From Micromonospora zingiberis (GTDB lineage: Bacteria > Actinomycetota > Actinomycetes > Mycobacteriales > Micromonosporaceae): a stretch of 64,000 bases of DNA. Of the stretch, positions 8,032 through 16,346 are shown piece after piece (positions within the stretch are counted from its first letter, which is position 1; each line of letters opens with the position of its first letter). The notes under the pieces were generated by a model. The model was not told the origin of the DNA. It searched no databases and saw only the letters and a list, made by a program, of their open reading frames with translations. The translations under genes were made by a program, and so were the position numbers. Location of the stretch: NCBI RefSeq assembly GCF_004331455.1, contig NZ_SJJR01000025.1, positions 25,074-89,073 on the forward strand, in the 5' to 3' direction.

Positions 8032-9369
8032 ATGCACATGTCACGCGGCACACGGAGCGCCGTCATGGCGGTCTGCGCCACGGTCCTGCTCGCCACCAGC
8101 GCTTGCGGGGATGACCAGCCCGAGGAGGCGACCGCCCAACAGGTGCGTCTCTACGGCACCGACGGCAACATGTCCAACTCGTACGCGGACGAGCTGGGAG
8201 ATCGCGCCAACCTGGTCGATGGCATGAAGGGCACGACCCCGCTCACACCGCTGCCTGAGGACTTCAAGAAGCGGCTACTGTCCGTCGACCCGGAGCTGGA
8301 TGGCTTCCTCTACGCCGCCGAGGCGTACGACGCGGTGGTGATCAGTGCGCTCGCTGCGGAGATCGCCGGCACCACCGATCCGGCGGCCATCGCCAAGCAG
8401 ATCGTCGGTGTCACCAACAACGGCACCCGCTGCGGGACGGTGAGCCAGTGCCTGCGGTTGATCCGCGACGGTAAGGACATCGAGTACCGCAGCGTCTCGA
8501 TCACCCGGGCCGGGTTCACCGACGCCGGTGAGCCGGCCACCGCCAGCTACGCCACGTTGCACTTCGACGGGCAGGAGCTCAACGACGCCAAGACGGAGTT
8601 CGTCGGTGCGGGCGACGAGTCCGCCGCGAGCAGCAAGCGGCCGCCGCGCGGGAGCACCACGTCCGCCGACGCGCCGCTCGTCCTCGGCGGTCTGCTGCCC
8701 AAGACCGGTGACCTCGCCATCGCCTACCCGCCGCTGGCCGCCGGTGCCGCGCTGGGGATCAAGGAGATCAACGCCGCCGGTGGGGTGCTCGGCGAGGACG
8801 TGGTCTGGATCGACGGCGACGACGGCACCAACCCGGCGGTCGCCAAGGCGACCGTGGCCCGGCACGTCGGTGCCGGCGTCCACGTGATCATCGGCGCGGG
8901 CGGCTCCGGAATCTCCGCCGCCGTGCTGGAGGACGTGGTGAAGGCGGGCCGGATCCTCTTCTCCCCGTCGAACACCGCGGCGAGCCTGACCGAGGCCGAC
9001 GACCGTGGCCTCTATTTCCGCACCGCCCCGCCGGACGGGCTTCAGGGTCGCGCGCTGGCCGACGTGATCCTGCGGGACGGCCCGCAGAAGATCGCGATCG
9101 TGGCCCGTAAGGATTCCTACGGCGAGGGTCTCCAGAACACCGTCCGGGCCGAGCTGGAACGGGCCGGGTTCGGTGGCGACAAGGTGAAGCTGCTCGGCTA
9201 CCAGCCCGGCGAGGACGCCGACGCCGCGCCGATCGACTTCAGTGCGGGCGCCAAGGAGATCAAGAATTTCGGCGCCGACGCCGTCCTGATCATCGGCTTC
9301 GGTGAGTCCGCCGCTGTTGTCCGGGCACTCGCCGACGCCAACGTACCGCTGGCCGCCCTCGGCAGCTGA
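8032..9369 (+). CDS. Branched-chain amino-acid type ABC substrate-binding lipoprotein, halves in permuted order
   Basis: A 445-residue lipoprotein with signal peptide and lipobox TSAC near residue 25. It is related to LivJ-type periplasmic binding proteins. In ordinary members the strand LVLGGLLPKTG opens the mature protein, and the half beginning RLYGTDGNMSNSY follows after the lobe hinge. Here RLYGTDG starts at about residue 38, while LVLGGLLPKTG starts only at about 215, after the linker SSKRPPRGSTTSA. The protein then ends right after RALADANVPLAA, where the other half would normally join. It therefore looks circularly permuted. No permease or ATPase genes are adjacent. A strong terminator follows. 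Confidence 0.85.
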   Translation: MHMSRGTRSAVMAVCATVLLATSACGDDQPEEATAQQVRLYGTDGNMSNSYADELGDRANLVDGMKGTTPLTPLPEDFKKRLLSVDPELDGFLYAAEAYDAVVISALAAEIAGTTDPAAIAKQIVGVTNNGTRCGTVSQCLRLIRDGKDIEYRSVSITRAGFTDAGEPATASYATLHFDGQELNDAKTEFVGAGDESAASSKRPPRGSTTSADAPLVLGGLLPKTGDLAIAYPPLAAGAALGIKEINAAGGVLGEDVVWIDGDDGTNPAVAKATVARHVGAGVHVIIGAGGSGISAAVLEDVVKAGRILFSPSNTAASLTEADDRGLYFRTAPPDGLQGRALADVILRDGPQKIAIVARKDSYGEGLQNTVRAELERAGFGGDKVKLLGYQPGEDADAAPIDFSAGAKEIKNFGADAVLIIGFGESAAVVRALADANVPLAALGS

Positions 9370-9402
9370 GCCGCGCCGGTTTCGCGCCAGCCACTGCACG
9401 CG

Positions 9403-9434
9403 ACGGCCGCACCGACCTACGTCGGTGCGGCCGT
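9403..9434 (+). terminator. Intrinsic terminator after the binding-protein gene
   Basis: ACGGCCGCACCGAC pairs perfectly over 14 bp with GTCGGTGCGGCCGT around the loop CTAC, and the stem runs into TTTT. This is the clearest rho-independent terminator in the window and serves the plus-strand gene. Confidence 0.85.
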
Positions 9435-9444
9435 TTTCGTCATC

Positions 9445-10191
9445 TCAGCGTCCGCGCCGCCGGTCGAGGAACTCCGTCATCCGCCGGCGCTTCTCCTCGT
9501 CCTCGAAGAGCACCGCCTGGCTGACCAGGTCCAGTTGCGGGTGCGCGGCGGGCGGGGCGTCGACGGCGAGCTTGGTCAACCGAAGTGCCAACGCCGAGCC
9601 CTTGGCCATCTCGTCGATCAGCTCGTGCGCCGTCGGCAACAGTTCGTCCGGGGACGCCACCACCCGGTTCACCAGACCGATCCGCAGTGCCTCCGCCGAG
9701 TCCACCCGCCGGCCGGTGAACAGCAGCTCCTTGGCCCGGGCCTCGCCTACCAGCGCCGGCAGCCGGTGCGTCGCGCCGGCACCGGCCAGGATGCCCAGCC
9801 GCACCTCCGGCTGGCCGAACACCGCCCGCTCCGTACACACCCGCAGATCGCAGGCGTACGCCAGCTCGGCGCCACCGCCGAGCGCCGGGCCGTCGACGGC
9901 CGCCACGGTCGGCATCGGTAGCGCCCGGATCCGGGCGAAGGCGGCCGAGTTGATCGCGGCGAGCGCGTCCAGCCGTCCCCGCTCGCGCAGTTGGGCGATG
10001 TCGGCGCCGCCCGCGAAGATCCCGTCGGTGCCGCCGGTCAGCAGCAGCATCCGGGGGCGGGCCTCCAACTCGGCGCAGACCTCGTGCAGCGCGGCGATCA
10101 GGTCGGCGTCGATGGCGTTGCGCTTCTCCGGCCGGTCGAGGGTGACCACCAGCCGGTCCGTACGCTCCTCGACCCGCAGTCCGGCGCTCAT
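9445..10191 (-). CDS. Enoyl-CoA hydratase/isomerase family protein
   Basis: A 248-residue crotonase-fold protein. Oxyanion-hole segments are FAGGADIAQL and GPALGGGAELAYACDLRV; the catalytic-Glu region is GQPEVRLGILAGAGATHRLP. It would hydrate trans-enoyl-CoA to 3-hydroxyacyl-CoA in beta-oxidation or aromatic catabolism. It is the downstream partner of a 3-hydroxyacyl-CoA dehydrogenase, with which it overlaps by 4 bp (ATGA), so the pair catalyses consecutive steps. Exact substrate length is unknown. Confidence 0.88.
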   Translation of the reverse strand: MSAGLRVEERTDRLVVTLDRPEKRNAIDADLIAALHEVCAELEARPRMLLLTGGTDGIFAGGADIAQLRERGRLDALAAINSAAFARIRALPMPTVAAVDGPALGGGAELAYACDLRVCTERAVFGQPEVRLGILAGAGATHRLPALVGEARAKELLFTGRRVDSAEALRIGLVNRVVASPDELLPTAHELIDEMAKGSALALRLTKLAVDAPPAAHPQLDLVSQAVLFEDEEKRRRMTEFLDRRRGR

Positions 10192-11117
10192 CGCGTCGCT
10201 CCGGGTGTGGTGCCCGGGTCACCGGCGGTCGGGCCGTCCAGGCCGGGCAGTTCGGTGCCGCCCGAGCGGACGCCGTCGACCCAGTGGTAGAAGCCCTGGC
10301 CGGACTTCTTGCCCAGCCGCCCTGCGGCGACCAGTTCCACCAGCAGCGGCGGCGGGGCGAACCGGTCGCCGTACGCGGCCTGGAGGGTACGGGCGATGTC
10401 GAGGCGCACGTCCAGGCCCACCAGGTCGGTCAGTTCCAGCGGACCGACCGGATGCCGGTAGCCGAGCACCATCGCCTTGTCGATGTCGGCCGGGCTGGCC
10501 ACCCCGTCGGCGAGCATCCGGATGGCCTCCAGCCCCAGGGTGACCCCGAGGCGGGAGGTGGCGAAGCCGGGCATGTCGCGTACCACGACCGGGTCCTTGC
10601 CCAGCCGGCCGGCGAGCCCACTGGCCGCCTCGGTGGTCGCTGCGGCGGTGGCCGGCCCGACCACGATCTCCAGCAGCGCCATGGCCCAGACCGGGTTGAA
10701 GAAGTGCAACCCGCAGAAGCGCTCGGGGTGGGCCAGCCCGGCGGCGAGGTCGGCGATGGCGATGCTGGAGGTGTTGCTGCCCAACAGCGCCGGTTCCCGC
10801 TTCTCCGCCTCGGCCAGCACCGCCCGCTTGAGGTCGAGCCGTTCCGGTACCGCCTCCACGATCACGTCGGGTGCCGGGGCGACCTCGGCGAGCCCGGCCC
10901 GCAGGGTGACCCGGTTTCGGTTGGCGGCGGCCTGTTCGGCGGTCAGCTTGCCGCGCTGCACCGCCCGGTCCCACAACTGGGCGAGCCGCTCGACGGCAGC
11001 GCCGCCCCGGGCCCGGTCGACCTCGACCAGTTCCACCGCGTAGCCCGCGCCGGCCGCCACGTACGCGATGCCCAGTCCCATCGTGCCGGCGCCAACCACC
11101 ACGAATCGCTCAGTCAT
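10188..11117 (-). CDS. 3-hydroxyacyl-CoA (3-hydroxybutyryl-CoA) dehydrogenase
   Basis: About 309 residues. An N-terminal NAD-binding motif (VVVGAGTMGLGIAYVAA) is followed by the family signatures GSNTSSIAI and HFFNPVWAMALLEIV. The C-terminal helical domain carries GPLELTDLVGLDV. It oxidises L-3-hydroxyacyl-CoA to 3-ketoacyl-CoA. ATG 11117 is preferred because GGGGTGG precedes it; a GTG two codons upstream is also in frame. The stop overlaps the start of the enoyl-CoA hydratase. Confidence 0.88.
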   Translation of the reverse strand: MTERFVVVGAGTMGLGIAYVAAGAGYAVELVEVDRARGGAAVERLAQLWDRAVQRGKLTAEQAAANRNRVTLRAGLAEVAPAPDVIVEAVPERLDLKRAVLAEAEKREPALLGSNTSSIAIADLAAGLAHPERFCGLHFFNPVWAMALLEIVVGPATAAATTEAASGLAGRLGKDPVVVRDMPGFATSRLGVTLGLEAIRMLADGVASPADIDKAMVLGYRHPVGPLELTDLVGLDVRLDIARTLQAAYGDRFAPPPLLVELVAAGRLGKKSGQGFYHWVDGVRSGGTELPGLDGPTAGDPGTTPGATR

Positions 11118-11310
11118 TGCCACCCCACCGCACCGTGACGCTTCTCGGCTCCCGGGCGCCGCCGACGCGCGGGATCGCCGCCACGCCGGAGCCGGTCCGT
11201 ACCCTCCGCTCAGTCATGGTGCGACCCTATGCAGCACCGATCATCGCCGCGTGCGTGGGGGCGGGCGAGATCGGGTAGAGATCGCTGACAACCAAGGGAA
11301 GGACTAGCTG

Positions 11311-11598
11311 ATGAGCCAGGCACCGGAGACCGCGGGGACCGAGGAAACCGTCGAGACGCGTGGCGACGAGCGCATCGAGCTGCTGCGCGCCGACACCAAC
11401 AACGACGGCCGTACCGACGTCTGGGTGGTCGACACCGACGGCGACGGCAAGGCCGACCTGTTCCAGTTCGACACCGACGGCGACGGCAAGGTGGACGTCA
11501 CCATGGTCGACATCGACGAGGACGGCCAGCCCGACGAGATCGTCGACGGCGACGGTGGCCTCCCCCCGGAGCAACTCCCACCCACCATCCAGGTCTGA
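11311..11598 (+). CDS. Small acidic DxDxDG-repeat protein (calcium-binding type)
   Basis: A 95-residue, very acidic protein built of four tandem units of about 13 residues: DTNNDGRTDVWVV, DTDGDGKADLFQF, DTDGDGKVDVTMV and DIDEDGQPDE. The DxDxDGxxD pattern is that of calcium loops in EF-hand, dockerin and thrombospondin-3 repeats. No signal peptide or membrane segment is seen, so it should be cytoplasmic. A Shine-Dalgarno AAGGGAAGGA precedes the ATG. Function is unknown; calcium buffering or sensing is an inference from the repeats. Confidence 0.8.
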   Translation: MSQAPETAGTEETVETRGDERIELLRADTNNDGRTDVWVVDTDGDGKADLFQFDTDGDGKVDVTMVDIDEDGQPDEIVDGDGGLPPEQLPPTIQV

Positions 11599-11609
11599 GC
11601 TGAAAGGAA

Positions 11610-11655
11610 GGGCCCCCTGTTAACGCCTCCGGTATAGCAGGGGGCCCCTCTTAAC
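11610..11655. repeat. Dispersed hairpin repeat (GTTAA/GGGGCCC family), copy 1
   Basis: GGGCCCCCTG pairs perfectly over 10 bp with CAGGGGGCCC around an 18-nt loop that contains TTAACGCCTCCGG. It lies between two convergent genes and resembles the copies at 41515 and 46866 when read on the other strand. It could serve as a two-way terminator. Confidence 0.7.
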
Positions 11656-11666
11656 ATCTGTGCCCG

Positions 11667-12455
11667 TTAACGTCCCGGCCCGCTCAGCCGCAGCGTGGCG
11701 AGGTAGTACGGGGCGTCCCGGTCGTCGATGTCGGTCAGCCGCCAGGCGGTGCCCCGGACCAGTTCGGCCAGTTCGTCCGGGGAGCAGACCAGATAGTCGA
11801 ACCACGGGGTGCCCAGCTCGCGGTAGCGCAGCCGCAGCCGCAGTTGCCCACCGAGGCGGCCCCGGCGCCGGTTGTGTTCGTGGTAGCCGGTGTGCACCGG
11901 GTCGCGAGTGCCGTACGGATCGGTGCCCTGGGCGATCACCTGCGCCCCGGGGTGGGCCATCGCGGCCAGCGCGGCGAGGAAGCCGGCCGCTCGTTCGCGG
12001 CCCTCCAGCAGCCCGAGGTTGTTGCCGAGCAGCAGGAACGTGTCGTAGCGCCGCCCGCTCCCGGCGTGCTCGTCCACCGTGCCGTGCACCAGGTCCCGTA
12101 CGCCCCGGCGGCGGCACACCTGGAGCGCGCCGGGTGAGACGTCCAGTCCGGTGACCGCGACGTCGCGTTCCTGGAGCAGCAGCGCGATCCGCCCAGCGCC
12201 CACGCCGACGTCCAGCGTGGCACCGCGTACCCGGTCCACCGCCCGGTGGTCGTGCGGTTGCCACTCCTGCGGCCCGTCGAGGTACTGAGCGGCCGGCGCC
12301 CCGTTGACCAGTCCGTCGTCACGCTCGATGATCTCGATGACCGGGCGGGGTACGCGCCCGCCGGCAAGTGGCCGAGGACCGACCCCGGTGGCCACGGCCA
12401 GCGCGTCGCGCAGCAGTTCCCCGAAGACGTCACCGATTCGTGGTTCTCCTGTCAC
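11667..12455 (-). CDS. Class I SAM-dependent methyltransferase
   Basis: About 262 residues from GTG 12455. The SAM-binding motif is LDVGVGAGRIALLLQ, followed by VTGLDVSPGALQVCRRRG and the motif-IV-like YDTFLLLGNNLGLLEG. The substrate is unknown. The frame is open upstream, but the GTG gives the natural N-terminus TGEPRIGDVFGELL. It is divergent from the PPOX gene, with 54 bp between starts, and its TAA stop lies next to a dispersed repeat. Confidence 0.8.
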   Translation of the reverse strand: MTGEPRIGDVFGELLRDALAVATGVGPRPLAGGRVPRPVIEIIERDDGLVNGAPAAQYLDGPQEWQPHDHRAVDRVRGATLDVGVGAGRIALLLQERDVAVTGLDVSPGALQVCRRRGVRDLVHGTVDEHAGSGRRYDTFLLLGNNLGLLEGRERAAGFLAALAAMAHPGAQVIAQGTDPYGTRDPVHTGYHEHNRRRGRLGGQLRLRLRYRELGTPWFDYLVCSPDELAELVRGTAWRLTDIDDRDAPYYLATLRLSGPGR

Positions 12456-12509
12456 ATCCGCCACGCTATCGGCCTGCCCAGTCTCCGGTCGCGACCGTAT
12501 TCTGAGCGG

Positions 12510-12890
12510 GTGACCACGTTGGACCGCCTGGCGGCGGAGAAATACATCCTCCTCACGACCTTCCGCAAGGACGGCCGAGCGGTGCCGACGCCGGTCTGGG
12601 CGGTCCGCGACGGCGATGCCCTGGCGGTGTGGTCCGCTTCGGACGCCGGCAAGGTGAAGCGAATCCGTCGCAGCGGGGAGGTCACGGTGGCGCCGTGCGA
12701 CGTACGCGGCCGGCCGCACGGCGCGGCGGTGCCCGCCCGAGCGACCCTCTACGACCCCGGTAAGACCGAGCGCATTCGCGGCCTGATCAAGCAGAAGTAC
12801 CGGATGATCGGCCGGCTGACGCTGCTCGGCAGCCGGCTACGTCGCGGCGAGGGCGGCACGGCCGGCATCCGGATCGAACTGACCGCCTGA
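12510..12890 (+). CDS. PPOX-class F420-dependent oxidoreductase family protein
   Basis: A 126-residue split-barrel flavin/F420-binding protein. The characteristic start TTLDRLAAEKYILLTTFR is followed by GRAVPTPVWAVRDGDALAVW and AGKVKRIRRSGEVTVAPCD, the pattern of Rv2061-type F420 enzymes. GTG 12510 is chosen because it places the family N-terminus correctly; upstream codons are not family-like. Reductase activity and substrate are not shown by the sequence. Confidence 0.8.
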   Translation: MTTLDRLAAEKYILLTTFRKDGRAVPTPVWAVRDGDALAVWSASDAGKVKRIRRSGEVTVAPCDVRGRPHGAAVPARATLYDPGKTERIRGLIKQKYRMIGRLTLLGSRLRRGEGGTAGIRIELTA

Positions 12891-12933
12891 GCGCCGAGCC
12901 CGATCTGGTCGGCCGGGCGAACGACCCGACGGT

Positions 12934-12995
12934 ACGGCACGGCTTGTCGCAACGGCACGCCTTCACGCAACGGCACGGCTTGTCGCAACGGCACG
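12934..12995. repeat. Two 26-bp direct repeats, 36 bp apart
   Basis: ACGGCACGGCTTGTCGCAAC followed by GGCACG occurs at 12934 and again at 12970, with CCTTCACGCA between. It lies in the intergenic space between the convergent PPOX gene and bldC. It has only two copies, so it is not an array. Confidence 0.65.
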
Positions 12996-13078
12996 GCCCG
13001 TAAGACAGCCGGGTGCCCCCGAGCGGGCGGCTGGGCGGCCGGCCGAGGGATCGGCGGGGCGACCAACCCTGGACGTGC

Positions 13079-13114
13079 CGAAGGGCGGCGGATCCGACGA
13101 TCCGCCGCCCTTCG
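13079..13114. terminator. 16-bp perfect hairpin between convergent genes
   Basis: CGAAGGGCGGCGGATC pairs with GATCCGCCGCCCTTCG around CGAC. It lies 26 bp beyond the bldC stop and could terminate transcription from either side. No U tract is present. Confidence 0.65.
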
Positions 13115-13140
13115 GAGAAGCTCTGCTATCTACCGTCCGG

Positions 13141-13350
13141 TCAGTCCCCTTGACGCTGCTGCGGAATCTGGCCCTGCAACAGTGCCCTGACCTCCGACTC
13201 CCGGTAGCGGCGGTGGCCGCCCAGGGTCCGGATGGCGCTCAGCTTGCCAGCCTTGGCCCACCGGGTCACCGTCTTCGGGTCGACACGGAACATCGACGCC
13301 ACCTCGGCCGGTGTGAGTAGCGGCTCTGGTTCGTGCGTTCGCGATGCCAT
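13141..13350 (-). CDS. bldC: BldC developmental regulator
   Basis: A 69-residue MerR-type DNA-binding protein without an effector domain. The helix-turn-helix LLTPAEVASMFRVDPKTVTR is followed by WAKAGKLSAIRTLGGHRRYRE. In Streptomyces BldC binds DNA cooperatively and holds back entry into development. Length and gene context agree: the conserved neighbours (hypothetical protein, vdh, DUF3073, purM, purF) lie next to it. An unusually AT-rich upstream region probably holds its promoter. Confidence 0.93.
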   Translation of the reverse strand: MASRTHEPEPLLTPAEVASMFRVDPKTVTRWAKAGKLSAIRTLGGHRRYRESEVRALLQGQIPQQRQGD

Positions 13351-13603
13351 CGGTCACTCCTCCACATGTATAGACATCGGCCGGGGTCCCGCCGGCCGAC
13401 GCGTCTCCCATGGTCCGGCTAGTCCCCGATGTCCGACATGGGCCGAACGGCCGAACGTCCCTAGACGGACGGATGAACCATGCCCGATTTATGCGACTTT
13501 TACACGCCAGAAAGTATCTTATTCGGACTCATGATCACGGTTCGTGATGCATCAACTACGAAGGAGCCTCGCATTGTTGTCCCGCATTTCGGACAATGCG
13601 GGA
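13351..13603. other. AT-richer intergenic region upstream of bldC
   Basis: About 250 bp without a credible gene. The stretch from about 13480 to 13575 is markedly less GC-rich than its surroundings and likely carries bldC control elements. A hairpin at 13579-13604 (GTCCCGCAT/ATGCGGGAC, 8-nt loop) overlaps the stop codon of the next minus-strand gene and may be its terminator. Confidence 0.55.
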
Positions 13604-14443
13604 CTAGTTACACCGCTCCAGGAGTTGCACGGCCCGCCAGCGGGCGACCAGCTTGTCGTACGCCGTGGACGCCTCTTCCGCCTCGCCCCGGGACAGCCCG
13701 GCCAGGCCCGCGGCCACCAATTCCGGCGAATCGTCGGCGGCCAACGTCTCGTCCGAGAGCAACTCGACCAGCCCGCCGTAGTCCAACTCGACCACGGAGC
13801 GCGGATGGAACTCCTCCAGCCACCGGGCGGCCTCCTCGACCGCCTCGGTGATCGGCGCGTCCCCGACCGACTTGCGCAACACCGACAACGCCCGGGAGGA
13901 GCGACGCCGCGCCTTCGAGATGTCCGTCCGGAAACGCAGCGCCCGGCGCCCGGGGGCGGTGACGTGATGCCGCTCCTCGGCGTCGAACAGCACGAACCAG
14001 CGCAGCGGCACGCCCCACGTCGCGATCTGCTCGTGCACCCGGGGCACGCCACGTTCCAGCACCCGGGCCCCGCTGCGCCAGTCCTCCACCACCGCCTTCG
14101 CCTGCCCGGCGAGCACGGGCGGCACGAACGCGTCCGCCAACACCGGGGGAACACCGTCCCGCGCGCTCAACGCCGCCTCGGCCACCCGGATCCGCAGGTT
14201 CCACGGGCACACCAACAGCGTCTCGTCGGCCTCCAGGACGTACGCCTCTTCCGGCAGGTCGGGCAGCCGGGTCCAACCGGCGCCGAGCGCCTCGATCACC
14301 GAGGTCCGCTGCCGGCCCGGCCCTTCCACCGGCGCCACTGCCCGCCCCTGCTCGACGTAGCGCCGCCAGTACGCCTGGCGGTCCCGGTCGAAGGCGGCCA
14401 ACGGCTCGTACACGCGCAGGTATGAAGCGAAGAGCGACGGCAC
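13604..14443 (-). CDS. Conserved actinobacterial protein between bldC and vdh
   Basis: A 279-residue protein beginning MPSLFASYLRVYEPLAAFDR. GTG 14443 has a strong Shine-Dalgarno (GGGAGG, about 9 bases upstream), so the longer open frame to 14710 is rejected. It looks soluble and mostly helical, and carries WGVPLRWFVLFDAEERH and a Ser/Arg-rich helix near KARRRSSRALSVLRKSVG. From memory a homologue sits at the same place in Streptomyces. The function is unknown. The gene is divergent from vdh. Confidence 0.8.
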   Translation of the reverse strand: MPSLFASYLRVYEPLAAFDRDRQAYWRRYVEQGRAVAPVEGPGRQRTSVIEALGAGWTRLPDLPEEAYVLEADETLLVCPWNLRIRVAEAALSARDGVPPVLADAFVPPVLAGQAKAVVEDWRSGARVLERGVPRVHEQIATWGVPLRWFVLFDAEERHHVTAPGRRALRFRTDISKARRRSSRALSVLRKSVGDAPITEAVEEAARWLEEFHPRSVVELDYGGLVELLSDETLAADDSPELVAAGLAGLSRGEAEEASTAYDKLVARWRAVQLLERCN

Positions 14444-14672
14444 GGCGCGATCCTCCCACGAACCGCAAGCCGAGCGTTGCTCGGCGTCATCGTGGCTGGA
14501 CGCGCCGAGTGCGGCGGGCGGCTCCGGGGCCGCGTCCGCGGGCCGGAACGACGGTGCCGGCGAGAGCAGCCGGCGGGCGGCCGATACTAGGCTCGCAACA
14601 CCGGCAGCATCCCCGCCGGCGTACACCAGGTCCGCGTCCCACAAGGACGCCCGCCGACACAGGAGCCAAGTC

Positions 14673-15755
14673 ATGGGCGTATTCGCCGCTACCGACGACC
14701 CGGAATCCACGGGTCACGAGCAGGTCGTGTTCTGCCAGGACAAGCAGACCGGCCTCAAGGCGATCATCGGCATCTACTCCACCGCGCTGGGTCCCGCGCT
14801 CGGTGGCACCCGCTTCTACCCGTACTCCAGCGAGGAGGCCGCCCTCGCGGACGTCCTCGATCTCTCCCGTGGCATGGCGTACAAGAACGCCCTCGCGGGG
14901 CTGGACCTGGGTGGCGGTAAAGCGGTCATCTGGGGTGACCCGGGGCAGATCAAGACCGAGGCGCTGCTGCGCGCGTACGGTCGCTTCGTGGAGTCGCTGG
15001 GCGGCCGGTACTACACCGCCTGCGACGTCGGCACCTACGTGCCGGACATGGACGTGATCGCCCGCGAGACCCGCTACGTCACCGGGCGCAGCGTCGAGCA
15101 CGGCGGGGCCGGGGACTCCTCGATCCTCACCGCCTGGGGTGTCTTCCAGGGCATGCGGGCGGCGGCCGAGCACGTCTGGGGCGCGCCGACGCTGCACGGC
15201 AAGCGGGTCGGCGTCGCGGGCCTGGGCAAGGTCGGCAAGTACCTGGTCGGCCACCTGGTCGACGACGGCGCCGAGGTGGTCGCCACCGACGTCAACCCGC
15301 AGGCACTGGAGTGGGCCCGCACCACCTACCCGCAGGTGTCGCTGGTCGACGACGCCACCGCGCTGGTCGCCGCCGACATCGACGTGTACGCCCCCTGCGC
15401 CCTCGGCGGCGCGCTCAACGACGACACGGTGGCGACGCTACGCGCGAAGGTGGTCGCTGGAGCTGCCAACAACCAGCTCGCCCACCCGGGTGTCGAGAAG
15501 CTGCTCGCCGATCGCGGCATCCTCTACGCGCCGGACTACGTGGTGAACGCCGGCGGTGTGATCCAGGTCGCCGACGAGATCGAGGGCTTCGACTTCGAGC
15601 GGGCCAAGCTGCGCGCCACCCGGATCTACGACACCACCCGGGAGATCCTCCGACTCGCCGACGCCGACGGCATTCCGCCGGCGGTGGCAGCGGACCGGCT
15701 GGCCGAGCGGCGGATGGCCGAGATCGGCCGGCTGCGCACGATCCACCTACGTTGA
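14673..15755 (+). CDS. vdh: Valine (leucine/phenylalanine-type) dehydrogenase
   Basis: A 360-residue Glu/Leu/Phe/Val dehydrogenase that deaminates branched-chain amino acids with NAD to 2-oxoacids. The catalytic lysine region is MAYKNALAGLDLGGGKAV (about 68-86), and the NAD-binding motif VGVAGLGKVGKYL is near 180-190. The C-terminal NNQLAHPGV and YAPDYVVNAGGVI segments are typical. Shine-Dalgarno CAGGAG precedes the ATG. In Streptomyces this gene occupies the same place near bldC and feeds antibiotic precursors. Confidence 0.9.
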   Translation: MGVFAATDDPESTGHEQVVFCQDKQTGLKAIIGIYSTALGPALGGTRFYPYSSEEAALADVLDLSRGMAYKNALAGLDLGGGKAVIWGDPGQIKTEALLRAYGRFVESLGGRYYTACDVGTYVPDMDVIARETRYVTGRSVEHGGAGDSSILTAWGVFQGMRAAAEHVWGAPTLHGKRVGVAGLGKVGKYLVGHLVDDGAEVVATDVNPQALEWARTTYPQVSLVDDATALVAADIDVYAPCALGGALNDDTVATLRAKVVAGAANNQLAHPGVEKLLADRGILYAPDYVVNAGGVIQVADEIEGFDFERAKLRATRIYDTTREILRLADADGIPPAVAADRLAERRMAEIGRLRTIHLR

Positions 15756-15762
15756 CGGCGCG

Positions 15763-15801
15763 CCGTCGAGGGCGGGCCGGGCGTGATTCCGCCCTCGACG
15801 G
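15763..15801 (+). terminator. Hairpin after vdh
   Basis: CCGTCGAGGGCGG and CCGCCCTCGACGG form a perfect 13-bp stem with a 13-nt loop, starting 8 bp after the vdh stop. The 250 bp between it and the DUF3073 gene hold no credible gene, only likely promoter and leader sequence. Confidence 0.7.
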
Positions 15802-16051
15802 TCAATCCTGGCTAAACTGAAGATACGACGCGTTCGTGAGGTTTCGCCCTGTGTCACGACCGTTCCCGGCATCGCTCCTTACCGGGTACAATGGGTGACG
15901 ACTGCACGACCGCAACTCGCGGCGACGGTCGACGGTAACCCGAGGTGCCGAACGGTGGCATCCCCATGTACCGTAAGAGCCACGAGAGATGCCTGACGTC
16001 ATCGGGGCCCGCCTTCGGGCTGCCCCGCATTCTGTGCGAGGGGGTCGAGCC

Positions 16052-16264
16052 ATGGGGCGCGGCCGTGCTAAGGCCAAGCAGACAAAGGTGGCCCGGGAGT
16101 TGAAGTACCACTCCCCGAACACCGACCTCGCCGCCTTGCAGCGAGAACTCGGCGGCAGCGGCAAGTCGGACCACAACTTCGACGACGACTACAAAGAGTA
16201 CGTCGACGATGACGAGGACCACGCCGAGGACGACCCGGACAACTGGGTCCGTCCGACCCGCTGA
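16052..16264 (+). CDS. DUF3073 family protein
   Basis: A 70-residue conserved actinobacterial protein of unknown function. It begins MGRGRAKAKQTKVARELKY, the hallmark of DUF3073, and ends in a strongly acidic tail (DDDYKEYVDDDEDHAEDDPD). ATG 16052 is used because the family starts exactly there; an in-frame ATG at 15989 is upstream of conservation. It forms part of the conserved vdh-DUF3073-purM-purF block, here interrupted by the RiPP locus. Confidence 0.9.
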   Translation: MGRGRAKAKQTKVARELKYHSPNTDLAALQRELGGSGKSDHNFDDDYKEYVDDDEDHAEDDPDNWVRPTR

Positions 16265-16280
16265 CCCCCGGTCACATCTG

Positions 16281-16305
16281 AGCACGCGGTAACTCCCCGC
16301 GTGCT
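16281..16305 (+). terminator. Hairpin after the DUF3073 gene
   Basis: AGCACGCGG pairs over 9 bp with CCGCGTGCT around a 7-nt loop, 16 bp beyond the stop. Confidence 0.6.
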
Positions 16306-16346
16306 CACGCATGTGCCCGCTAGGCGGCGGCGTAACGCCCGACGAT

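Noticed and set aside
8032..9369. A merely truncated or frameshifted binding protein
   Set aside because: Both halves are essentially complete and in one frame, only in swapped order, with an intact signal peptide and linker.
12934..12995. CRISPR-like repeats
   Set aside because: Only two 26-bp copies with a 10-bp spacer and no cas genes.
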